Source of the DNA: Glandiceps talaboti
Lineage: Eukaryota > Hemichordata > Enteropneusta > Spengelidae
Length of the DNA: 64,000 nt
Assembly (NCBI RefSeq): GCF_964340395.1
Contig: NC_135556.1
Location: 19,651,142 to 19,715,141 of the forward strand
Direction of reading: 5' to 3'
This document shows, piece after piece, positions 12,117 to 24,605 of this stretch. Within the stretch, counting starts at the first letter, position 1. Each line of letters starts with the position of its first letter. Under the pieces are notes generated by a model, which was given only the letters and a program-made list of their open reading frames with translations, was not told the DNA's origin and ran no database searches. The translations under genes and the position numbers were made by a program.

Positions 12117-15100
12117 TTAGGATTTGGAGTAATGAAGTTTGGAGAGGAACTTATCTACATCAAGGTTGGTTGGAAATCTTGTATTGACTGGCAAAACCTG
12201 TGAAATGGAAAACAACATAATTATGATACAAGACATAGAACACACCATTGTAGATGTTCAGTAATTAAAGACAAACACCACTCCAGGAAATAAAGATACT
12301 TCATTAACTTTGGGTTCTGGAGAGCTATTTCATGATTTCACATCACATGAATTTCACTTGACGGCCGAGGAACACTAAAGTGAAAATCTTTTCACCTCTA
12401 TTGTTCTAGCAGTGAGACACCATTGTCTCATGGGTTTTAGCAGATACGAATATGTATTGGATGAAAAATATATATTCATGATGATTTATCTCAAGGTAAT
12501 AAGCACTTAGGAGTCATAAATATTCATTGTTCATTTAATACATATTTACAAAAACATATTTACAACTACACTGATTAAAATTGATCATCTACATGGAGTT
12601 TGGATCAACTTCGCCGTACTCAAAGTGGTGTTGGTTTCATCGGAGTGACTCAGATGGACATATGGTTATATAGTGTTTGCATATCATAATATGGGGTAGA
12701 TACTTGAATGGAGTCTCTTTGTATGACGGTTTTTGAGTTACATAGTAAATTGTAACTTCAACTCTCAATATATCCATCATGTGGTCAAATTTGATAATGT
12801 CACAAAACAACAAAGTAATGTGTATATGTCCCATAATAGTATGTCACCTTTGTGCCAGGTTTGCAAAAAATCAGCCACTGCATGTCAGCAACATGGATAC
12901 ATGTATATACAAAGGAATGGACAGACACACACATGAACGGTATTTTCACAAGTTAGGAACCCATAGTAATACTAATTGCTCCACTTGGGTACTGTCCAAA
13001 GGGATGCTAACATATCATCATTAGGACCACAATATATTGTGATCCACATACACATTATGTATTATTTTTCTCAATGAATTCATTGATATAGAGGTTGTGC
13101 ATATGCAAATACGTACTGAAAAAATAAAGCAATAAAAAACACGAGTTGCGAGAAAAGTTGTCACACAACACTGTCTATCAACTCTATGTGGACTGATCTA
13201 TGACTGACTAAATAATGATTTCGTCAAAGTCATAGTATTAAAGGTACTAACCTTTGTATCTGTCTTAACCTTCTTCGTCTAATAACAAAAACAAAACAAA
13301 ACATAAAATACAATTAGCCAAAATATTTGGTAAAATATATCGGGTTCCTATGTCATTTGACCTGGATTTCCAAACAAACTTACCATAGCCTTTATGAGGA
13401 AACGACCAAAACACTGTTCAGCACAAAGTAAATGGTATGCAGGAGTTGGTTTATATATCTATTGATCTCAATCAATGACTTTATTTTTAAGTATTAAAAA
13501 GTAAAACCATCTTACATTTGAAGTGAAAGTACTCATGAGACTGCTGGGGAAGGGGTGGGAGATTTGGGACATCAAGCTAACGAGGAGAAACTACCAATTA
13601 GATTATGGGGAGGGGGGAGGGGCGCATTTGGGAGATCAAGCTATTAAGAAGGAGAATATACCAATGGGATGGATGGGGTGGGTGAGGGTAATAGGAGGTA
13701 AAGAGATTTGGAACATCAAGTTAACAAAAAAGTACCTTTTATGAGATTGTTGGGAATGGGTGAGGAGATGTGGGACATCAGGCTAATATAGTAATAAGGA
13801 GAAAGTACCAATGAGAAGGCGAGTGTGGGGAGGTGTTAGGGGATAGGGAGATTTCATAACACAAGATGACTATACAAAAAACATACAGAGATAACGATAT
13901 ATCTAAATTAGTAAGTTTTAAGTGGGTATAAGCTACCATTGTTCAATCAATAATGCGTCTAATCATCAAACTTTCCTGGTATTTTTAAACCTTCACATTT
14001 CACAAACCAATAGACCCTTCTTTTGTGTAGGGTCTATCAACAAACACACATACTGTCTACTGTTACTATATAAATATAAAGTCGAAGTATTTAAATATAT
14101 ATATGTATATATAGCCCTGCCTACCTTGTTGCCTTTTGAATGACGCCTTTCTGTCTCTCTGCCATCATTACTGAGGGGTCTCTTTTGCCCTCTCTGTCCC
14201 TCTGAACAACTTCCTTTGTTTTTTCTTTCATCATTGCAACTTTGATCAACTCTTGCACCTTTCCTCCCATCTTCCTGTACTGTTTTAGTATGACTTTGAT
14301 TGCCTTGATTCACACTAACCGAGTCACTTGTGTGTCTGTGGTTGCCTTGATTCCCACTAACATTGCCTTGATTCACATTGACAGAGTCACTTGCATGACT
14401 TTGGTTGCCTTGGTTCACACTAGCAGATTCACTTGTGTCTCTTTGGTTGCCTTGGTTCTTATTAACAGAGTCATTTGAGTGTCTATGTCCATCATGGGCA
14501 GCAGTCTGATTTGAATCCGACACAACCTTACTTGTTGTTGTTTCACAACTGGTGGTACTGCTTGATACAACTGAGTTACTACTACTGTCTTTGGTTGAAG
14601 AAACATGATCCTCTGAAAGCACTACAGCTTTTGCGAGATTGACAAGAGACTTGGCAGCATCAATACTATGACTATCTTTGCTCACGTCACTAGTTTTATG
14701 CTGGTTAGTCTCGTATTGCACTTCAATATCAGAATTAGAATTCAACTGTTCTAGGTTACTCTGTGAAACTACAGCAGGATTAGAATTCAACCGTTCTTGG
14801 TTACTCTGTGAAACTACAGCAGGGTTAGAATTCAACCGTTCTTGGTTACTCTGTGAAACTACAGCAGGATTAGAATTCAACCGTTCTTGGTTACTCTGTG
14901 AAACTACAGCAGGATTAGAATTCAACCGTCCTTGGTTACTCTGTGAAACTACAGCAGGATTAGAATTCAACCGTTCTTGATTACTCTGTGAAACTACAGC
15001 AGGATTAGAATCCAACCGTTCTTGGTTACTCTGTGAAATGACAATGTCTGGTGACACACTGCTATCTATACAATGTGAAAGATTAGGTGATTGCTGACCT

Positions 15101-18100
15101 GTAAGTTTTTCAGTTTGACTCTTTTCCTTGTTGCAATTTCCTTCATCTTGATTGTCATGTCTTAGACTCACAGCACTGCTTTCATTATTTTCTGTACCTA
15201 CCATGCTGTTACTATTCTCACCAATGTCTCTCATTTTTGGAGTTTGTTCCTCAATTGCTATTGCAGTTCTATGACAATCTTGTTCAATGTCTTCAGTAAC
15301 TATGGCAACATTGGAATTTTTCATACATTGTTCCACTAAGACAGGACTTTGGCAGTGACTTGCAGTAGAATCAATCATAATGGTAGAAACAGTAGAAGTT
15401 TCTTTTAGTGCATCTTGTTGAGCAGAATATGCAACACTTTGATTTTGTTGTTGAGTTTGTGGCCTATGTTGTAATACTCTTTGTTGCTGCTGTTGTCCTT
15501 GCTGCTGCTGCTGCTGCTGCGGCTCTATAGATAGCGGATTCCTGCCCCCACCTTTCCTACCTTGTAAATCATTCACTTGTTGCTTTTGCCGTTGTTGTGG
15601 TATTTGATGTTGTTGCAACATTTGTGATAATATACTCTGTCCACCTTGTACATCAGTTCTGACAGCTGGCACTGCAGCTTGCATGGTCTGTTGTTGCTGC
15701 ACTGCAGTCTGCACAGCCTTTTGCTGCTGCACATCAGCCACATTTGTTTGCTGCTTGGTTGGGGTTGCACACTTAAAATAGTATGTGGTTACAGGTTCAG
15801 TAATTGGAACAGTGGTCTTTTGTCCAACATTCTGCATCACAGTTGGCGGTAAAGTACCACTAGATACAATAACATCTCCAGACATTGTCACAGGCATTAC
15901 GAGCTGTGGTGGCGCTATCACCTTCTGGCTCGTTCTTTCTAAGCTATGTACTCTAATATTAGCTTTAGAAAACTGATGCGCTTTACTTAATTTCAACTTT
16001 TGGGCTTTATTGAGTCGTTTTTTGCATCTCAGTCCTTCAGTGTTAGCAGAGGATGTTGAATTAGACTTGGATGCACGTAACACTTCCAGCTGTTCTCGTA
16101 CAGTTGGCGGGCTTACGTAGCTGTTAAAGTTCAGATTTCTGACATGTGCTTGTGTAAGTGGATTGTGATGAATATTATTTACAAAAGATATCGATCTACC
16201 AGGACTGACTTGATGAGTTGCTATGTTCAAGACTTGGTTTGTCAGGGACATTGAACCACTACGAACAGTAACCTCAGGTATCACTTGCTGTTTGTGCTGA
16301 AGTTCTTGCTGCTGCTGCTGTTGGAGTTGTTGCTTTGCACCCTGCGAAAGGGCTGCCATTGCCACTGAAAGGGGGTTTGAGGACATAGATGTCTTTGTAG
16401 GTGCAAGTGTTTGAGAATTTCTTGGAGGTAACACCTGGTGTTGCGCACTGCCCAATACAGTTGTTACATGTGTTTGAGAATGTCTTTGTGGCAACTTCTG
16501 GCATTGAGCATTGTCTGAAACAGCTGTTGCTACAACAACTGACCTTGGAGATTGGGATTTTCCTGTCACAAAATTATTCAGTTGTATTTGTTGTTGTGCT
16601 CCATGGGTAACTATGACTGGCTCCTCCTGACTCTGTTGTTGCTCCTTTCTTCTTGTCAAACTCTCTGCACAACAAAATGAACATGCTAGAATAAATCATC
16701 ATAGACACACATTGGCAATAAGGGAACACTTCGGAGATCGGAAGAATGTCAAAATCTTGGATTAAGATCAACTGTATAGATGACGGTTGAAGGATGCTAA
16801 TTGTATTCACCAAAGAAAGGCATATTTAAACTGGGAAGCCAGATTTGAGATCCCAACTGTTTCTGCCAAGCTTATTTCACGTGTCTCTTTTCCGAGACAA
16901 GTAGCAATAGCCCATTGTAGTACACCCCTAGCAATACTGATGAGATGTCAGCGAAAATTTGGGATTCGTTTCCAAGAATTTTTTGACTCTATGACTAGAA
17001 ACTTTCATCAACAACCCAGTATAGAACATGAAGAGGCAATCAAAGAGTATAAATACATGTATCAGTACTTACACTGTAACAGCGAAAAAACTCACAAACT
17101 CTGTGTAGAATTGACACACTCAGTATCCTGATAAATCATCATAAGATTAATATTTGCACAACAATTTATAATATCTACACAGAAATGTTATCAAATGATC
17201 ACACATTCTTTTTATACCTTTTGTATTTTTTCTTTTGGATTTCTTAGCCGATTCTTCTGATTGTTGTTTATTGGCAATTTGTTCAGCTTGGTTCTCAGAA
17301 TCCTCTGTACGAAAAAAAAAAAAGAATTATCAAAAAATCTGTGCTATCAAACAATTTCTTGTTAACAATACAATAGTGACATTATTTTTTATTCTTTACA
17401 TGGTCACTACAAGCATGGCCAAAGTGAATACAGTGGACACTCAACCACAACTCATCAAGGGTCAAGGGTCGTGAGTTTGCGAGGTGCTAATGACATATTC
17501 AGAATTCAATAGAGGGTGTACTACATACTCACCAGTATGAAACAGGGCAAACAAGGACTCAAATAAGGGATCATGTCGTGTTGACTCTATAATGTCATCT
17601 ACTGCTTCATTAGTCACCTTCAGGAAACAAAAATATATCAGATTTAGATTAAACTTGTTCATAAAAAAATGACTTTTTAAATTAAAAAACAGTCACACGT
17701 AAACATACACTGTCAGTCACACACAAATAAACAGTCACAATAAACAAACAGTCACAGAATAAACAAAAACAACTTACCTGGACATCCAGCAAATCAACAA
17801 TAGATTCAGGTTCAACTGCTGACTGATTAGATTGGCTACTAGTACTAGGCAATACTGTGGATTCACTGAAGAACAAACAAACAATAACAGATATATCACT
17901 TTACATTGTAATATTGATCAGTTGATAACAGTAAGAAGTTGACAAGGTAACTCATAGAAGGTTGTACAGTTGTCACCTAAATAAGATGAAAATCATCAGC
18001 AATACTGTGTCAGTTAGACTTTGTGTGAAATCTAAAATGCCCAACAATGAACTTGGCCATGACACCATCCAATGGAATAACTGGCTACAGACATATCAGG

Positions 18101-18600
18101 TCACACTGATAGTAATATTTGAATAAAGAAAAACTCCAATCAGAATTATTTGACTTCAGTACATTGATTGTCGCTATCAACTTAGAGATTATTTTGGGTT
18201 ATAAAATAACACCTATTATTGATAGGTTAGTTGGTTGGTTACTTGGTTGATGGTTGGTTTGTTTGTGGGTGGGTGGATGGTTGGTTAGTTACTTGGTTGA
18301 TGGTTGGTTGGATGGGTTCAAAGAAATGACTATACATTTGGTTCCCTTTTACATAGTTTTCCCTCACAATTTCTAAATAAAATGTAAGAATGAAACCAAA
18401 GGCATTCCATCTGAAGTTCAAAACATAATATCTCCACTCACCTAGCAACCACTACTTTATTGATATTCTGTGCTAACTTCTCATGTAGTTCTGTATTGGA
18501 CAGTAAAGACTCCAAGAATTGCTATGTAGAACAACAAAAAAGAGAACAGTTTAATTATAGTAAGAATTGCTCATTCATATCTACATGCATTTACACAGAC

Positions 18601-18637
<37 letters not shown>

Positions 18638-20638
18638 GACAGACAGAGTCTCAGTTTAGTCATGCTAAAATTCAGCAAAAGTATAAAAAACGCTCATAAA
18701 TATTCATAGATTTCGTACAAATCAACTCGTTCCAGTCATACCACCATATAATATTTGAGAACCTAACTTTATTGAAATCCATCTAAAGGTTTTTAAGATA
18801 ATCAAGTCTCATACACACACAGAGGCACACACACACACACACACACACACATTAGCCTCCCCTATGGGCACAAACAAAATCAGCTTTTGTATATCAAAAT
18901 ATCAAAAAAGGCTTTTAATAAACATACTGATATATCGTTGTCTTCTTCAGGTACTTGTTCTGTCTGATTGCCTGTACTATCTGTAGCTGTATGATCATGG
19001 CTTGCTAATTCACGACGTCTAGGAATTACCCTGTAATATAGAAAATAAAATCACAGACTTGTCTGTAGTAAAAGAACACAAACATTATTTGGTTAATGTA
19101 TACTTACCTGGATATTCTTTACTCAGGTTCCTCATTGTGTTCACATACCACTGCAGACTCTATGACTTGACTGTTAAGTAGATCAGTGAAATCACGGAAC
19201 TAGTAAACTCTTAAGTGTAATGAACCTATTCCTGACCCCGGAAATGGCCATGTTACCTAGTTGAATGCTGCACTAGTATAACATTCCCGTGTCATAATAC
19301 ACAAATAAATGTTTGATCTTGAATGAGTACAATCCAAATATATAGTTTTTAAAACTTACGCCTTTCTTCTGGGTGATTTGCCACTAAGCAATGGATTATC
19401 CTCTTTGACTGGGGTGGCGAGAAATGGGTTGTCACCTGAAACATTGAATATATGTTAGATTGTGAAGTCAAGAAATAAATTACATACAAACACTAAGACC
19501 ATGCAAACCATGGGAACTTGGTGCAGGAGATCTGAGAGAAATGAACAATAAAAAAAATCATAAAGAGATTCCTATGTATACTTATGGGTGTGTAAATCAA
19601 GCCAACCCCGTAATTTATAAGATTTTCAACTCATACTCACTACATATTTGTAGTAGTGATTTCTATGCCACCTAAAAGAAATTGACAAGAGGTCACAGGT
19701 CGCTGCAAACCTGAAAAACTGGATGTCTACCTTCTGATATCCAACACAAACAATTTCTAACTTTGTAACTATTTTTAACATCGCTACTGGCAAACTATAA
19801 TTCTTTGTTGGCCTTGGTTGACACATTAGACTTTCAATTGTTATTTTGGGTTGCATAGATTTCTTCGAAAGCATTAATTTTATTGATTTTGAGAAACTAG
19901 TCCGGATTCACACAACAGATATCAACTTTCACTTAGTACATACCAGTACCTTGTTGATTCATGGGTGAGGAGTGATTTCTTACAGTTTGTGACACTACAT
20001 TTGCTGCCATGTGCTGTGAGGTATGTTGCTCAATCCGCTGCACTGATGTTTGACTCATCCTGTGTGGGGATGAGTGTGTCACAGTTTGTGACACTACATT
20101 TGTCTCCATCTGTTGTAATGGTTGTGCAATCCTCTGCACTGATGTTTGACTCATCCTGGGTGGGGATGGGTGTGTCACGGTTTGTGACACTACATTTGTC
20201 TCCATCTGTTGTAATGGTTGCACACTCCTCTGCACTGATGTCTGCCTCATCCTGGGTGGGGATGGGTTTGTCATGGCTTGTGACACTATATTTGTCCCCA
20301 TCTGTTGTAATGGTAGTGCACTCCTCTGCACTGATGTTTGACTCATCCTGGGTGGGGATGGTTGTGTCACGGTTTGTGACACTACATTTGTCTCCATCTG
20401 TTGTAATGGTTGCACACTCCTCTGCACTGATGTCAGCCTCATCCGGGGTGGGGATGGGTTTGTCATGGCTTGTGACACCACATTTGTCTCCATCTGTCGT
20501 GAGGGATTTTGTGCTCTTGTGACTGATGCTTGACTCAGCCTGGGTGAGGTTGGATGCGCAATAACTGGTGATACTACGTTTGTATCCATGCATTGTGTGG
20601 GTTGTACCATCCTCTGTAATAATGTCTTGTCTACCTGA

Positions 20639-20684
<46 letters not shown>

Positions 20685-22311
20685 GACGTCTTAGCAATGC
20701 AAGGTTATTACGAGTACGGGCTGATAAAAAAAAAAATTGGTGTCAGGTTATCACAAACACAAAGCTGTGGAAAAAAGGTTTGTTAAAGTAAAATTCAAAT
20801 ACGAGTACTGAAATCATAAAACTACAAATGACAATTTATTCATTACTCAAAATTATGTAAGAATTATCATTTTGAAAGTGACGGTTATGATAAAAAAAAA
20901 TTCTTAAAACTGAGTCAGTTGACTTGTTCACATCGCATGCTTGACAAAGAAATTATAAACGATGCTATGATGCAAATCCTACTTACTTCTCTGGAGTCTT
21001 TTACTTTGATCAATCATACCACTAGACTGGAACTTACTCTGACTATGGAACCTACAACAACAAAAAACACCCTAAAAATACTGAACCACATCACCTATGA
21101 TGCAAAGATTAATAAGACATCCTGTAAACTGAACCTGTTCTGTGAAACTGTTCTTCGACCTTCGACATGTCTTTGACAAATCTTATGATATCTGGAGTTG
21201 AAATATAATATTTCAAAGCACACATACTTTAACTTTGAAATTTACCTCTACACATGTGCATTCAATGTCTCAGTTATAATTTGTCCAGCATGAATGTGAC
21301 TAACTTATATGTATAAGTTGTCCATTCTTGTTTGTTTGCCCTTATGGGAGGAATTTAGTTTATATTCAGTCTGTTCTGCAACTACACAAGTTGTGCACAT
21401 GGTTTAGAAATCGACCTAGACTTGGCAAAATTATTGTGTAATTCATGCACCAACCATACTCTGAGGTATGATATTTCATGACTTTGTATACAAGTTTTAA
21501 GACTACTCACTTAATCTGTGCTAATGTTTGATCAAACTTCTTCCATAAATTACAAATGACTGTCTCTTCATCTGTCTGGGTCTTTTTACAAATACCTAGA
21601 GATAAGGGATTGAGCAATATATTATTAGAACTAGCAGCAGTTGAGCAATTCTCACTACCTGCAGTAGCATTTTACCTCATGCTAGAGGGTCAAAATAGAA
21701 CAAGAAGGTTGACTAATTCTCACACGTGCACCTAAAGTAATGCATGTGAAGCATGTGGAGCAGAAGTTATGGTGTCGACCAAGAATGTTTGTTATTTTTA
21801 TGATGTGCCTTTGGCAGTAATATTCTCTTTCATGTACCGAGAATCAAATGCTACCCCACTCTGAGTGTCATTATCAATGCCCCATTCAATGTTACAAGAA
21901 CAACTGTGTCTGTTTTCTTTGTGCTGTGATCAAATTACAGTTTTGTCTATTACACATAATTCTAAAGTTTTCTTACTTTGACAGAAACTTTCATATTCCT
22001 CTAGTCTTTCTGTTAAACTCTTCCCTTCATGTGGCTGAAAGGAATGAGAAAAGGTATCATTACTTTGTGATATACTGTTATGTATAGCGTTTATATCGTT
22101 TTACCTCCCGTTTGTTTTTTCATATCTGTAAGTATATTTGTGTGTGTGTGTGTGTGTACACGTGCATACATGTGTATGTGTATGTATGTATGTATGTATG
22201 TATGTATGTATGTATGTATGTATGTATGTATGTATGTATGTATGTATGTATGTATGTATGTATGTATGTATGTATGTATGTATGTATGTATGTATGTATG
22301 TACTATGTCTT

Positions 22312-22348
<37 letters not shown>

Positions 22349-23416
22349 GAAAAAGGTTATGGTTACTGCCCCATGATTAGATGATGAATTGTTACAATTT
22401 TCTCATCTAACATTGTATTCTATTCACCTCCCATATTGTAATCACCCTATCAAACACCACAACACTTTGCAAAACGTATTACCTTTGCATATATCATATC
22501 TGCATGCTGAGCATATTCCTTTAAATGTGAACTTTCAGCTATTAAAGCCCTGCATGTCTGGATCAGCTCCTCCTCTTGAAGATAACCTATGGTATGACAG
22601 AAGAACATATTGAGAAAGTTTATGTAAACAGTTTCTGCTTATAAGACACAACAAACTGTAACAGGTAGTTTATAAGACAGGAAAACATAAAAATAATGTT
22701 GGTTTTTATGTAGTGCTTTCCCACTTTGTGCTCAAAGCAGTTTACAAATATTACCCCTGGCACAGATCTATAGTGGACAATGGTCCTTTTATACTTCAAC
22801 TCCCTGGGGAGCATATAATCTATTGTCACCTTTTATAAGTGCATAGGATTAAATCATTGACATTGCAACCTCTATCCTACCAGGTTACCAATTATACAGC
22901 TGGGTTGACTGAGGCACAATCGTGGTGCAAATGTTGCCCAAGGACTTTAGCCATTCAAAAACAAATGACAGCGACAGGGCTCAAACTTGCAATCTGCAGA
23001 TTCTATGCATTGTAGTTTGTACATACATACATACATACATACATACATACATACATACATACATACATACATACATACATACATACATACATACATACAT
23101 ACATACTAGTCCTGCTTGCATACGGAGGAATTCGGGACTCGATTCTGACAATTGTCCCTCCCCCTCCTGTTTAGAGTCAAGTCAGTAATACAGACTCGTG
23201 CACCGTCATGTAAGCAGGACTAACATACATACATACATACATACATACATACATAGAATCAATGTTACTTCGTCAGTTCTTGTTAGAAAATCTAATCTTG
23301 AACATTCAATGATATTAAAGTTTAAGTATTTCCATCACGCGATTTGCAAACAACATACGCCGTTGTAATCAGTACTCACCGAGAACGAGCCTAGCGATAT
23401 CCGACGGTAGAAGCAT
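12117..23416 (-). CDS. NPAT: NPAT, histone-gene transcription coactivator (complete)
   Basis: NPAT (p220) is the nuclear cyclin E/CDK2 substrate that activates replication-dependent histone genes at histone locus bodies. My 15-exon model (minus) is 23416-23380, 22586-22483, 22034-21977, 21595-21511, 21051-20987, 20720-19944, 19435-19360, 19030-18928, 18521-18442, 17865-17778, 17617-17533, 17304-17218, 16664-14125, 13278-13252 and 12197-12117. Every junction is GT-AG and phases agree throughout. The total is 4293 bp, 1430 residues, against about 1427 in human. The start [16 protein letters not shown] opens a LisH motif, needed in vertebrate NPAT for histone activation. [14 protein letters not shown] follows near residue 85. 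The middle is low-complexity: a polyQ run, seven or so 32-residue repeats (exon 6) and seven 15-residue repeats (exon 13). Another recognisable segment is [20 protein letters not shown] in exon 11. The C terminus ends [14 protein letters not shown]. No break was seen. Confidence 0.95.
12198..13251 (-). other. NPAT last intron
   Basis: Intron between the 27-bp penultimate exon and the last exon. At 12350-12540 it holds a weak match to sequence near 24200-24360 (a shared run ending in TATTGTTCAT), so probably an old dispersed repeat. Nothing else recognised. Confidence 0.5.
13535..13855. repeat. G-rich minisatellite in NPAT intron, about 75-80-bp unit
   Basis: About four diverged units of the form GGGGAGGGG..GAGATTTGGGACATCAAGCTAA, each with 'GTACCAATGAGA'-like sequence between. 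It lies in the intron between NPAT exons 13 and 14. The clustered G runs on the plus strand could form quadruplex structures, which is inference. Confidence 0.7.
14290..14480 (-). repeat. Coding repeat in NPAT: NQGN / HTSDSV units
   Basis: Within NPAT exon 13, near the C terminus, the protein repeats short units such as [14 protein letters not shown] about four to five times with one unit partly deleted. It is in frame and does not interrupt the gene. Confidence 0.8.
14737..15051 (-). repeat. Coding repeat in NPAT: seven 45-bp units
   Basis: Seven tandem units of 45 bp encode [15 protein letters not shown] with few changes; the last copy ([15 protein letters not shown]) is the most diverged. 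Near-identity at the DNA level indicates recent expansion, so copy number is likely to vary between individuals. Confidence 0.95.
18597..18850. repeat. (ACAG)n and (AC)n microsatellites in an NPAT intron
   Basis: (ACAG)n at 18599-18650 and (AC)n at about 18814-18850, both in the intron between NPAT exons 8 and 9. Confidence 0.95.
20020..20560 (-). repeat. Coding repeat in NPAT: 96-bp (32-residue) units
   Basis: Within NPAT exon 6, the protein repeats units such as [19 protein letters not shown] followed by [12 protein letters not shown], 32 residues each, about six to seven copies with substitutions. The unit length is a multiple of three. This keeps other frames open too and explains the long antisense and shifted open frames over 19965-20593, which I do not call as genes. 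A polyQ run (CAA)n precedes it at 20640-20690. Confidence 0.9.
21650..21844. mobile_element. MITE, copy 1 of a family also at 61551-61736
   Basis: Shares 'CATTTTACCTCATGCTAGAG' and flanking sequence with the copy at 61551. The ends are inverted and imperfect (ATTCTC..TACCTG at the left; the right end reversed reads ATTCTCGGTACATGAAA). No coding capacity. Located in an NPAT intron. Confidence 0.75.
22138..22346. repeat. (TG)n, (TATG)n and (TGTC)n microsatellite
   Basis: (TG)n 22138-22157, (TATG)n about 22172-22301, then (TGTC)n 22315-22346, in an NPAT intron. Open frames across it are repeat artefacts. Confidence 0.97.
22685..23000. mobile_element. Dispersed SINE-like repeat
   Basis: Contains blocks typical of a dispersed family whose copies I recall from marine invertebrates: 'GTAGTGCTTTCCCAC', 'GTGCTCAAAGCAGTTTACAA', 'CTCCCTGGGGAGC' and a 'TGCCCAAGGAC' block near the right end, leading into the (CATA)n tract. 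Family assignment is from memory of the motifs only, so treat it as tentative. Confidence 0.4.
23016..23255. repeat. (CATA)n microsatellite split by a MITE
   Basis: (CATA)n at about 23020-23106 resumes at 23223-23253. The two parts are separated by the 112-bp inverted-repeat element at 23109-23220. Located in NPAT intron 1. Confidence 0.95.
23109..23220. mobile_element. MITE (GTCCTGCTTGC family) inserted in (CATA)n
   Basis: The ends are inverted: GTCCTGCTTGCATACGG at the left, CCGTCATGTAAGCAGGAC at the right, flanked by TA on both sides (23107-23108 and 23221-23222). Related copies occur at 31574-31646 and, in part, 23998-24050. The position inside a pure tetramer array gives clean insertion boundaries. 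Confidence 0.8.
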
Positions 23417-23770
23417 ACTAGTACAAGTTCAAGATTGATTTGAGGAACGTTTAGATAATACACCGCAAGGTTGCTTTACAAATGCTAAACATGTATTCAA
23501 AATCATACTGACGTTCACATTTACATGTACACACTCTCTTGAGTTCTTACTGCACAGATGTGAAAACGATTTGACGAATCCACAACATTTCTGTAAGTGA
23601 CGTTGCGTCAATCATGCCCAAATATAAATATGGCGGTAACAGCGATGCCGTAAGAAGGTACGTCCAAATGTTTACGCTTTTTGGGTCTAAAGTTAATCAT
23701 GAATTGATAAAGATATTTCATGTAACATAACTATTACACCTTATATTCTTTCAGACATTGGATTTGCTGA
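23417..23770. promoter_or_regulatory. NPAT promoter region with a divergent plus-strand start
   Basis: Upstream of the NPAT ATG. Near 23627 the plus strand reads AATATGGCGG, close to the YY1-type initiator motif often found at housekeeping promoters. A plus-strand ATG at 23614 opens 14 codons up to a donor-like AAG|GTACGT. About 100 bp on, TTCTTTCAG forms an acceptor-like site at about 23754, but reading on in phase soon meets a stop. In vertebrates ATM is transcribed from the other side of the NPAT promoter; no ATM coding sequence is visible here. A divergent non-coding transcript is possible but unproven. Confidence 0.35.
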
Positions 23771-23989
23771 GGGTGACGGTTTCCCTGGTCTCGATACAAA
23801 ATAGACATTGTCGTAATGACACTATCACGATAACCCAGCAGTCAGCACAGGGCAAAGGTCACGTCTACGGTCTATCTTGGCACGGGAGCCTGTACATCCA
23901 TGATCTAGAAAACAAAGAGTAACACAACATGCAACAGCGCTGCAAACAGGCTCGTGTCATATCCGTAAATCAGATGGATAGGCCCATAG

Positions 23990-24060
23990 TACCCCCCCCC
24001 CCCCCCGGGAATCGAGTCACGGACCCAAACCGTGCAAGCAGGGTTTGCCCGATCTGCTTC
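23990..24060. mobile_element. Partial MITE copy next to a poly-C tract
   Basis: After a C run of about 17 (23990-24006) the sequence 'ATCGAGTCACGGACCC' and 'CCGTGCAAGCAGG' resembles one end of the GTCCTGCTTGC MITE family. No matching opposite end was found, so it is a remnant. Confidence 0.4.
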
Positions 24061-24472
24061 ACACACACTTCGGAGTGGACGTCCTCTCCCCTAACACATT
24101 CATGATGTCACCAAGGGAATCATACATTTATTATTTTGTGAATACAAGTCATATGATTTCTGAGTGGCTTGGCATGTACAATTAATAGAATTATATTATA
24201 ATTGCTTGATGGCCATGAAACACCAAAATTGAAACTCTTTTCCAACTCTATCGTTCTTTCATTTCATTGGGTCTTTAATAGCAGAGATGAAGATTGACTT
24301 TCAAGTGCTTATTTGCTGGACATTGTAAATAAACATGACTACATATTGTTCATCTTATAAATTTTCATGTCTGATAAAAACCATTCAGATTGATGATTAA
24401 TCCCATTTAAACCATGTCAGTGGAGAAGAAAACATTGAAAAGAATTATGTACACACAAAAATGTATTTCCCC

Positions 24473-24605
24473 AATCTGATTAAAATCCGATGTAGATGTC
24501 GGCTAATCGTTCATTGCTATTTTACCTTCGTTATTTTGCCTGAATTTACCTTCTTGGTACATGTTTACATTTTTTGGCCTGATCGCCTCCTCCTCTCCTC
24601 TAGTT
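24473..24605. mobile_element. Half copy of the MITE seen complete at 60799-60968
   Basis: Starts AATCTGATTAAAATCCGATG and matches the complete copy, including 'TTCATTG.TATTTTACCTT' and 'GATCGCCTCCTC'. It stops at about the centre of the element and lacks the second inverted end. Confidence 0.75.

Noticed and set aside
14678-14980. Plus-strand repeat frame ([15 protein letters not shown] units)
   Set aside because: Antisense of the 45-bp NPAT coding repeat.
19965-20593. Plus-strand 185-codon and minus-strand shifted 187-codon open frames
   Set aside because: Shadows of the 96-bp NPAT coding repeat; the NPAT frame alone joins flanking exons with correct phases.
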